Of a DNA stretch of 5,107 nucleotides, positions 1 through 5,107 are shown piece by piece. Both the position numbers and the translations under genes were made by a program. Each line of letters starts with the position of its first letter. The stretch's first letter is position 1. The DNA is from a bacterium (lineage in GTDB: Bacteria > Auribacterota > UBA3054 > B51-G9), in NCBI GenBank assembly GCA_029939815.1, contig JAOZSF010000016.1, positions 1 to 5,107 on the forward strand, written 5' to 3'. The notes under the pieces were generated by a model. That model was not told where the DNA came from, made no database searches, and saw nothing but the letters and a program-made list of their open reading frames with translations.

Positions 1-20
1 CCGCTGCCGTTGGCTGCGGA

Positions 21-37
21 TTCCGGCAAAGCCGGAA
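21..37. repeat. Small perfect GC-rich hairpin
   Basis: A 7-bp perfect inverted repeat, TTCCGGC and GCCGGAA, is separated by AAA. It is the most GC-rich element in the first 116 bases. It could be the stem of a terminator for a gene to the left, but the following bases are AGGTGTTCGG and not a T-tract, so a rho-independent terminator is not supported. It may instead belong to a dispersed intergenic repeat together with the tandem repeats that follow. No convincing coding region is seen in this stretch, although short open frames run in from the left edge and end at about 50, 57 and 64. Confidence 0.45.
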
Positions 38-46
38 AGGTGTTCG

Positions 47-74
47 GTAGTTGGTAGTTGGTAGTTAGTAGTCG
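47..74. repeat. Tandem repeat, four 7-bp GTAGTTG units
   Basis: Four head-to-tail 7-bp units read GTAGTTG, GTAGTTG, GTAGTTA and GTAGTCG. The first two are identical and the others differ by one base from the first. The array has stops in more than one frame and is not coding. It ends exactly where a second array of another period begins. Its function is unknown; it resembles the intergenic simple-sequence repeats seen in some environmental genomes. Confidence 0.75.
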
Positions 75-109
75 TCCATTGTGTCTATTAAGTCCATAAT
101 GTCCATTTA
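74..109. repeat. Tandem repeat, four 9-bp GTCCATNNN units
   Basis: Four consecutive 9-bp units read GTCCATTGT, GTCTATTAA, GTCCATAAT and GTCCATTTA. The GTCCAT core is kept in three units and changed at one base in the second; the last three bases vary. The array shares base 74 with the preceding 7-bp array and ends 7 bases before the hypD start codon. The repeats therefore occupy the whole leader in which a promoter or ribosome binding site of hypD would be expected. Confidence 0.75.
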
Positions 110-116
110 AGAAAAA

Positions 117-1205
117 ATGAAATACATTGATGAGTTCAGAAATCCTGAGATTGCAAAAAAATTAATTGCAAAAATTCACAACTCGGCAAAAAAATTGCCG
201 GAGCAGAAAACTATAATGGAAATTTGTGGAGGGCATACCGTTGCGCTGTTCAAATTCGGCATTCATGCTCTTTTACCGGAAAAAATCAACCTTGTTTCCG
301 GACCCGGCTGTCCTGTTTGTGTAACCACGAATAAAACCATTGATAAATCTGTTTGGCTCGCTAAACAGCCCGGTGTAAAAGTTTTTTCTTTTGGCGATAT
401 GATGCGCGTTCCCGGCAGTTTGGGAACACTTGCCGATGCAGCTTCCGCGGGTGAAAAGGTGCGAATGATTTACTCACCTATGCAAGCTGTAGATTTCGCG
501 GAGAAAAATCCTGATGAAAAATGCGTTTTATTCGGTGTAGGATTCGAAACGACCGTTCCAACTCACGCCGCAGCGGTTCTTGCGGCAAAAAAACTCGGAC
601 TAAAAAACTTTTTTCTCCTCTCCGCGGGTAAACTCACTCCGCCGGCAATGCACGCGCTTCTTGAAGATGAAAAAGTGAAATTAGACGCGTTTATCGCTCC
701 GGGCCATGTAACGACGATAATTGGAGCCGATGCCTACAAATTCATTGAAGAAGAGTTTAAAAAGCCGTGCGTAGTGTCCGGATTTGAACTTTGTGATTTG
801 CTTGAATCGTTGTTAAAAATAATTGACCAGCTTGTAAATAACGAGCATAAAGTTGAAATTCAATATACGCGAACAGTTACTTTTGAAGGCAATAAAAAAG
901 CACAGGAAATTATTGATGAGGTTTTGAAAGTGGCGGATACCAACTGGCGCGGGCTTGGCCTAATACCCAAAAGCGGATTTAAAGTAGCCGAAGCTTTTGC
1001 TGAATTTAACGCGGAAACTTTTTTTAATATTCCTGATTTTTCGGATGAAGAACCGACAGGATGCCGTTGCGGAGATGTTTTAAAAGGAATTTGTGTTCCT
1101 GAAGAATGTGGTTTATTCGGTAAAAAATGCACTCCCGAGCATCCGGTAGGACCTTGTATGGTATCGAGTGAAGGAAGTTGCGGAGCGCATTACCGTTTCG
1201 GTTAA
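117..1205 (+). CDS. hypD: HypD, [NiFe]-hydrogenase maturation factor
   Basis: HypD is a cytoplasmic iron-sulfur protein. With HypC it forms the scaffold on which the Fe(CN)2CO group of [NiFe]-hydrogenases is assembled; HypE and HypF supply the cyanide. The 362-residue product is full length for the family (E. coli HypD has 373). Visible family motifs are CGGHT (37-41, with the conserved Cys37), GPGCPVC (62-68, Cys65 and Cys68), FGDMMRVPG (92-100), GFETT (142-146) and APGHV (194-198). The C-terminal cysteine pattern fits the [4Fe-4S] ligands: Cys318, Cys326, Cys331 and Cys338 in the CGxVLxGxC-x4-C-x6-C arrangement. The protein ends with the typical MVSSEGSC region. The start is chosen because MKYIDEFR matches the usual HypD N-terminus. 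There is only a weak A-rich, AAGA-like sequence upstream and no good Shine-Dalgarno. No hypC or hypE is seen in the window; they may lie to the left or elsewhere. No frameshift or missing key residue is seen. Confidence 0.97.
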   Translation: MKYIDEFRNPEIAKKLIAKIHNSAKKLPEQKTIMEICGGHTVALFKFGIHALLPEKINLVSGPGCPVCVTTNKTIDKSVWLAKQPGVKVFSFGDMMRVPGSLGTLADAASAGEKVRMIYSPMQAVDFAEKNPDEKCVLFGVGFETTVPTHAAAVLAAKKLGLKNFFLLSAGKLTPPAMHALLEDEKVKLDAFIAPGHVTTIIGADAYKFIEEEFKKPCVVSGFELCDLLESLLKIIDQLVNNEHKVEIQYTRTVTFEGNKKAQEIIDEVLKVADTNWRGLGLIPKSGFKVAEAFAEFNAETFFNIPDFSDEEPTGCRCGDVLKGICVPEECGLFGKKCTPEHPVGPCMVSSEGSCGAHYRFG

Positions 1206-1270
1206 AAGGATTACATTTATTCACATTTTCATTCCAAATTGGGAAAATACTATACACATTTTTCAATAGT

Positions 1271-1283
1271 TTGTTATTAACAA
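1271..1283. repeat. 13-bp palindrome TTGTTA-T-TAACAA
   Basis: Perfect 6-bp arms (TTGTTA and TAACAA) surround a single T. The loop is too short for a good RNA hairpin, so if it is functional a dimeric DNA-binding protein site is more likely than a terminator. It lies 66 bases after the hypD stop and about 160 bp upstream of the secretin -35 element. In AT-rich DNA such a palindrome can arise by chance. Confidence 0.25.
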
Positions 1284-1403
1284 TTAGCATTACACTAAAT
1301 TACGGTAACTAAATCAAAAAAGCAAATAAAACAGGAACAGTATTTGCTACACAAGTCATTAATATAGTTAGCAGCCGGAAAAAGATTACCTGAAAGCAGA
1401 ACT

Positions 1404-1439
1404 TCTCAAAAAATATTGTGAGATTTGTTTTGCTTTTTT
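1404..1439 (+). terminator. Weak terminator-like hairpin plus T-rich tail
   Basis: TCTCA (1404-1408) pairs with TGAGA (1419-1423), with two possible further A-T pairs inside the loop. It is followed by a T-rich run interrupted by G and GC, ending in six T (1434-1439). It could end hypD transcription just before the secretin promoter. The stem is short and AT-rich, the T-tract is not clean, and the site lies about 200 bases past hypD, so this is a tentative call. The T-rich tail overlaps the proposed -35 element. Confidence 0.25.
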
Positions 1440-1458
1440 AAGACACTTTTGCTATAAT
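1430..1458 (+). promoter_or_regulatory. Sigma70-type promoter of the secretin operon
   Basis: A -35-like TTGCTT (1430-1435) is separated by 17 bp from a consensus -10 TATAAT (1453-1458). The -10 is preceded by TGC (1450-1452), which makes an extended -10. A transcript would start near 1465 and have a leader of about 36 bases. A direct repeat TTTTGCT (1428-1434 and 1447-1453) overlaps both promoter elements. The match to consensus and the position in front of the only nearby start codon are good; the exact start site is inferred. Confidence 0.65.
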
Positions 1459-1487
1459 CTATAAAATTTACATACTTATACAAATTT

Positions 1488-1491
1488 GGAG
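1488..1491 (+). promoter_or_regulatory. Shine-Dalgarno GGAG, supports the GTG start
   Basis: GGAG lies nine bases upstream of the GTG at 1501. No ATG sits at a suitable distance, and the N-terminus produced by this GTG gives a complete Sec signal peptide. The site therefore decides the start of the secretin gene. Confidence 0.75.
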
Positions 1492-1500
1492 TAATATACA

Positions 1501-4137
1501 GTGCAATCAAACTTTTTAAAAGCTATTTACAGATGGACGGCCAGGGTAATTATCCCTGTATTCATTTTCACGCAATTATTTATTGCCTGCCCTGCGGCTT
1601 ATGCGGCAGATCAAAATGGAATAACAGTTACCGGAACTCCGGTTAGCGTTCAAGCGGACACAAATTCTCTGATAATAAGCACAGGGACTTCAACAAATAA
1701 TCAGGATTTAATTACATTAAATTTTGAAGGAACAGATATACGTACTGTTTTGCTTTATCTTGCCGAGCTCACCGGTGACACAATTCTTCTCGATAAGAAC
1801 GTTCGCGGCGATGTAACGATTATCAATCCTAAACCTGTTCCTGCAAAAGAAGCCATTCAGATTATTTATTCACTTCTTGAGATGCAGGGATTTACAATTG
1901 TACGTTACGGAAAATATGTAAAAGTTGTAAAATCCGGAACGGCAAAGACCCGGCCGATTAAAACACTTCAGCCTGTAGAAAACATAAAAGATATGGACAG
2001 CGAAGATATCATCCGCACTCAGGTTTTATATCCTAAACACGTTTCTCCCGAAGACGTACAAAAATTTATCACCCCGCTGCTCACTCAAGGCGCGGGGCAA
2101 ATTGTTGTTAATAAACCGACCGGCGCTATTCTTTTAATCGATACCGGCGCAAATATTAAACGCTTGATGAACATAATTGAGTTGATAGATAGAATTATAG
2201 AAGGCGGACAGATTGATATAAGAATGGTTCCGTTGAATTATGCTGATGAGCAGGAAATGACATCAATGCTGAATAACATTTTTAACGCCCCGGCGCTTAA
2301 AGACCCTAACGCACAGAAAGTTACAGTGGACGGCGTTGCAGTTTCAACACCGGTAGGAAGTAAAGCTGCCAAAGCGGTTCTTAAATCTGTAAAGGCGGCC
2401 GGAACAGAGTTAACATTAAACGGGGAGATTGGAACCAAAGCGACATTTATAGCCGACACGCGCCTTCATTCATTAATTGTAATAGCTGCTAAAAGAATGT
2501 TTCCGCTAATATTAGACATTGTTAAAAAGCTTGATGTTCCTAATACGGAAAAAGATGATACAATTCATATTTATCCGTTACAGCACGTTAAAGCTGAAGA
2601 TATAACTGACACACTTAATAATATTTTTTCTGAAAACAGTTCCCGGACATCCAGAAGTTCTACAAGAAGTTCTTTAAGAGATAGAAGCAGCAGAAGTTCC
2701 AGTGATCGTAATTCTTCATCCCGCAATAGTCTTTCACGTTCAAGACCACCGACAAGAACATCGTCCAGGTCATCCTCTAAAGGAACCGGTCTAAGCCATC
2801 TTGCGGGAAAGGTAGATGTTCTTTATGATGAGCCGTCAAATTCGCTTATTATCATTACTTCTCCAAAGTATTATGAAACAGTAAAAAGGATTATTGAGAG
2901 ACTTGACCAGAGAACACCTCAGGCATGGATTCAGGCAATGATAGTTGAGGTTTCCAGAAACAAAGATTTTAATTTTGGTGTAGGATGGAAAAGAATAGCG
3001 GAATCGGGAAACAAAATGGGATTATTTCAGGCACTTGATACGACTATTGGTCCGGCATTTGATACAGCCCAGCAGGAAATCAAACCGGCAAGCCTTGAAG
3101 GCTTTTCATTTGCTTACGGTGAGAAAGATAAAAACGGTAATTTTGACCCGTATATGACACTTCAAACAGCAGAAGGCGTAAAAGACATCAATGTACTGTC
3201 CACCCCGAGTGTTCTTGCTGCAAACAATAAAGAAGCTTCAATAAAAGTAGGTGAACAATTCCCTATTGCAAGATACAGCCGTGGTGAATCAGGAACAACG
3301 CGCGACTTTTCTTACGAATATACAGATATTACAATCGAACTTAACGTTATACCGAGAATTAATCGCCACAGAGAAGTGGCTTTGGAAGTAGATGTAGATG
3401 TAAAAGATAATGGCGGCTCTGCTTATCCAACCGACCCGACAGCTCCTCCGATTATTTTACAACGAAGTTCCAAAACCGAAGTTGTTGTTCAGGATGGACA
3501 AACATTAGTAATTGGCGGATTAATTAAAGATGATTTCAACTCAACGGTTCAAAAAATTCCTGTTCTCGGTGATATTCCTCTTGTTAAGCACGCTTTTCGT
3601 ACTTACAAGGACGTAAAAAGAAAAATCGAGTTACTTATATTCATCACTCCTTATGTGGTTGAAAGCGATTCCGAAGGCGATGCTCTCACAAAAACTGTGC
3701 GAAGCAGATACCGCGGCGCAGATGGTTTCATAGAAAATCGCGACAGAAATCTTTTGTATGACGATCTTAACAGGACGAAAGACCAACTGACAATTTATGA
3801 TGACTGGCGCACCTTTGAGAAGAAGATTGAATTTACCGAAAATTATTTTAATCCGAAAGCTGCGGAAAAAGATGAGGCGGGTGTAGATTCGAAATTCTTC
3901 TATCATTTCCAGCACTCTATCAACAATGATCCGTATGAAGGTGAAATAATTATCCCCAGCGATATAGATGCGCCGAAAAGCGGCGGATCTCCTGATGCAA
4001 TAACAGTACCGGAAGAAACAGTTCCGCCAACAGAAGATATAACTCCACAAACTTCTAACGATGATTCTTTATCTTCTTTAGCTGAACGTGAGCGTTTACT
4101 TGTTAACAGCGCGGTAGATGGGAATAATTCAAAGTAG
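1501..4137 (+). CDS. gspD: GspD-type outer-membrane secretin
   Basis: Secretins form the multimeric outer-membrane gate of type II secretion and type IV pilus systems. The product has 878 residues. Residues 1-35 are a Sec signal peptide (basic start, hydrophobic 16-30, cleavage likely after AYA). Domains in order: N0/STN about 70-145, N1 about 170-232, N2 about 238-345, N3 about 354-470, and the secretin core about 473-722. Core hallmarks include INVLSTPSVLAANN (563-576), VGEQFPIA (583-590), QDGQTLVIGGLIKDD (664-678), IPVLGDIPLV (686-695) and LLIFITPYVV (711-720). Three KH-like N-domains after N0, with no AMIN domain seen, favour GspD over PilQ, although the exact system is not proven. Oddities are an Arg/Ser-rich insert in N3 (380-427), an Ala/Lys/Val-rich insert in N2 (about 265-312), and a C-terminal extension of about 156 residues that ends acidic and Pro/Ser/Thr-rich. 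The start is GTG with GGAG upstream. The gene ends in tandem in-frame TAG TAA, seven bases before the next gene. Confidence 0.95.
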   Translation: MQSNFLKAIYRWTARVIIPVFIFTQLFIACPAAYAADQNGITVTGTPVSVQADTNSLIISTGTSTNNQDLITLNFEGTDIRTVLLYLAELTGDTILLDKNVRGDVTIINPKPVPAKEAIQIIYSLLEMQGFTIVRYGKYVKVVKSGTAKTRPIKTLQPVENIKDMDSEDIIRTQVLYPKHVSPEDVQKFITPLLTQGAGQIVVNKPTGAILLIDTGANIKRLMNIIELIDRIIEGGQIDIRMVPLNYADEQEMTSMLNNIFNAPALKDPNAQKVTVDGVAVSTPVGSKAAKAVLKSVKAAGTELTLNGEIGTKATFIADTRLHSLIVIAAKRMFPLILDIVKKLDVPNTEKDDTIHIYPLQHVKAEDITDTLNNIFSENSSRTSRSSTRSSLRDRSSRSSSDRNSSSRNSLSRSRPPTRTSSRSSSKGTGLSHLAGKVDVLYDEPSNSLIIITSPKYYETVKRIIERLDQRTPQAWIQAMIVEVSRNKDFNFGVGWKRIAESGNKMGLFQALDTTIGPAFDTAQQEIKPASLEGFSFAYGEKDKNGNFDPYMTLQTAEGVKDINVLSTPSVLAANNKEASIKVGEQFPIARYSRGESGTTRDFSYEYTDITIELNVIPRINRHREVALEVDVDVKDNGGSAYPTDPTAPPIILQRSSKTEVVVQDGQTLVIGGLIKDDFNSTVQKIPVLGDIPLVKHAFRTYKDVKRKIELLIFITPYVVESDSEGDALTKTVRSRYRGADGFIENRDRNLLYDDLNRTKDQLTIYDDWRTFEKKIEFTENYFNPKAAEKDEAGVDSKFFYHFQHSINNDPYEGEIIIPSDIDAPKSGGSPDAITVPEETVPPTEDITPQTSNDDSLSSLAERERLLVNSAVDGNNSK
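2638..2781 (+). other. Arg/Ser-rich insertion within secretin N3
   Basis: Codons 380-427 of the secretin encode 48 residues, of which 23 are Ser and 12 Arg, with one Lys and two Asp: a net charge of about +11. It interrupts domain N3 between the helix ending NNIFSEN and the strand starting about VDVLYDEP. Secretin N3 domains often carry a flexible loop here that faces the channel lumen; Gly, Ser and Asn are common, whereas this strong Arg bias is unusual. All six serine codons are used and several arginine codons occur, so the bias looks selected at the protein level and not like recent DNA slippage. Confidence 0.85.
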
Positions 4138-4144
4138 TAAATAA

Positions 4145-5107
4145 ATGAAAATTGATTTGGAAAAAGAACTTGGACTGAATCAGACATCCAAACCTGATAA
4201 ATTTCCCTGGCTGAAAATTATTGTTTTCATCTGTGCTGTAAATTTTTTGCTTCTTATTATTATCCTTTTTACTCCTAAGACAAATCAATACGATTCGATA
4301 AATAATTCTTCATTCATCGACATGAACAGTCAGTTCATTGCAAGTGTATCTGCAAGACTAACCAATATAGAGCAGTTACAAAAACGGTTGCGAATTACTC
4401 AGAAAAAATCAAAAAAAGCTCTTTCTATTGCCGCAACCGATAAAAAATTGCAAATGAAGCACGAAAGGATGAAACAAAAAAAATTAAAAAAATCCGGTTT
4501 GTCTGAAGACGAATTTGACGCTCTTGGCTCGTCAATACAAAATAAAAACGGTATTGGAAATATTACCGATGAGGAAAAAGATAAATTAGATGACTTTATT
4601 GACCGGGACGAATCCGGTGAACAAATGCGTGCTTATATTCGTGCTTTACCTTCAATTAAACAAAAAAAAGCTGTTATTGAATATCTTAAAATAAAAGGTA
4701 ATCAATGGTTTAAAGCTACTTTACCTCTTTTGGTTGAAGACGATCCTGATGCAGATTTTTATGTTGATAACACCCGGTATTTCTTTGAAATCATAAGGGA
4801 TGTTAGTGATAGCAGCGCAGTAATTGCTTATGCAGGCAGTAAACTAAACCAACTGGATCTTGCTGTGCAAAAAGCTGAATTTAGAAAAATTGCGGAAGAT
4901 GAAAGTTTTAAAAGACAGGAAGAACTTGACAACTTAAAAGAAGATTTAGCGCCGCGCGAGACGGCTGAGCAGGCACAATCAAGGATATTACGCGACAGGA
5001 AACGCGACAGTATTATTAAGCCGTATAAATCTTCAAAACTTACTCATCCATATAAATCCGATTGGGATCCTGACCCGCGTGTTCGTGAAGAGCGTGGAAT
5101 CCAGTAA
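4145..5107 (+). CDS. Unrecognised single-pass membrane protein, coiled-coil
   Basis: I do not recognise a family for this 320-residue protein. Residues 1-22 are short and polar, 23-42 form one hydrophobic membrane segment (WLKIIVF to IILF), and the rest is soluble. Residues 60-116 look helical and probably coiled-coil, with 16 Lys/Arg in 80-116. Residues 140-280 are charged and mostly helical, with alternating hydrophobic stretches that might be HEAT-like (weak guess). The tail (283-320) is basic then Pro/Asp-rich and contains PYKS twice (293-296, 302-305). The only cysteine is in the membrane segment. The likely topology is N-in with the large domain in the periplasm, as in GspC-like proteins, but the Lys-rich segment leaves this open. 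It starts seven bases after the secretin stop with no clear Shine-Dalgarno, so translational coupling is likely. The pairing suggests an inner-membrane partner of the secretin; this is inference from position and topology, not homology. The stop is the last codon of the window. Confidence 0.85.
   Translation: MKIDLEKELGLNQTSKPDKFPWLKIIVFICAVNFLLLIIILFTPKTNQYDSINNSSFIDMNSQFIASVSARLTNIEQLQKRLRITQKKSKKALSIAATDKKLQMKHERMKQKKLKKSGLSEDEFDALGSSIQNKNGIGNITDEEKDKLDDFIDRDESGEQMRAYIRALPSIKQKKAVIEYLKIKGNQWFKATLPLLVEDDPDADFYVDNTRYFFEIIRDVSDSSAVIAYAGSKLNQLDLAVQKAEFRKIAEDESFKRQEELDNLKEDLAPRETAEQAQSRILRDRKRDSIIKPYKSSKLTHPYKSDWDPDPRVREERGIQ

Larger units (their letters stand above)
1206..1500. other. AT-rich intergenic spacer with regulatory signals
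   Basis: This 295-bp stretch separates hypD from the secretin gene. It carries no open frame with both a start codon and a ribosome binding site. Its contents are a 13-bp palindrome at 1271-1283, a 9-bp palindrome TTACGGTAA at 1300-1308, an 11-bp inverted repeat with arms at 1316-1326 and 1429-1439, a weak terminator-like hairpin at 1404-1423, and the secretin promoter and ribosome binding site. No tRNA fold or known riboswitch was recognised by eye. Confidence 0.7.

Noticed and set aside
83..100. Possible -10 boxes (TATTAA at 86, CATAAT at 95) for hypD
   Set aside because: They fall within the 9-bp repeat and have no acceptable -35 at the right spacing.
47..109. Possible CRISPR array
   Set aside because: Units are only 7 and 9 bp, head to tail without spacers, and no cas gene is present.
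860..1132. Open frame on the - strand inside hypD (90 residues)
   Set aside because: It lies entirely within the well-supported hypD gene, has no recognisable family and is a frame shadow.
1024..1290. Open frame on the - strand across the hypD 3' end and the spacer (88 residues)
   Set aside because: It overlaps conserved HypD cysteine codons, its product has no recognisable domain and the part in the spacer is AT-driven.
1372..1464. Open + strand stretch in the spacer encoding about 30 residues beginning QPEKDYLKAELL
   Set aside because: It has no ATG or GTG start and no ribosome binding site, it runs through the promoter, and chance is a sufficient explanation. A gene relic cannot be excluded.
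3631..4050. Open frame on the - strand in the secretin 3' region (139 residues)
   Set aside because: It is antisense to a continuous secretin reading frame, and its composition (many Cys, Arg, Phe and Ile) is typical of a shadow.
3903..4288. Two - strand open frames over the secretin/unknown gene junction
   Set aside because: They overlap both forward genes and show no domain, start signal or conserved motif.

Overview
The window looks like part of the chromosome of a diderm (outer-membrane) bacterium with low to moderate G+C and an anaerobic or hydrogen-related metabolism. Two facts support this. It encodes HypD, a maturation factor for [NiFe]-hydrogenases, and a complete GspD-type outer-membrane secretin with a Sec signal peptide. 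AT-rich spacers, degenerate short tandem repeats between genes and an unusually decorated secretin would fit an uncultured lineage such as Omnitrophota or Lentisphaerota. That placement is a weak guess and the sequence alone does not prove it.

Layout, left to right, all genes on the + strand. Positions 1-116 are non-coding: a small perfect hairpin, then two abutting degenerate tandem repeats with 7-bp and 9-bp periods. hypD (117-1205) is intact. A 295-bp AT-rich spacer (1206-1500) follows. It contains small palindromes, a weak terminator-like hairpin and, near its right end, a good sigma70-type promoter (TTGCTT, 17 bp, TATAAT with an extended -10 TG). The promoter serves the next gene, a GTG-started secretin of 878 residues (1501-4137) preceded by GGAG. 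Seven bases after the secretin stop comes a 320-residue single-pass membrane protein of unknown function (4145-5107). Its stop codon is the last codon of the window.

How the genes relate: hypD appears functionally unrelated to the other two and is separated from them by the spacer and the promoter. The secretin and the downstream protein almost certainly form one transcription unit and are probably translationally coupled. The reasonable inference is that the unknown protein is an envelope-anchored accessory part of a type II secretion or type IV pilus-like machine, placed where an inner-membrane partner of the secretin could be encoded.

The most unusual points are an Arg/Ser-rich insertion in secretin domain N3, a second insertion in N2, a long hydrophilic C-terminal extension of the secretin, and the unrecognised lysine-rich coiled-coil protein beside it. 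No mobile element, CRISPR array, tRNA or rRNA was seen. I do not see evidence for a wholly new multi-gene system within this window.
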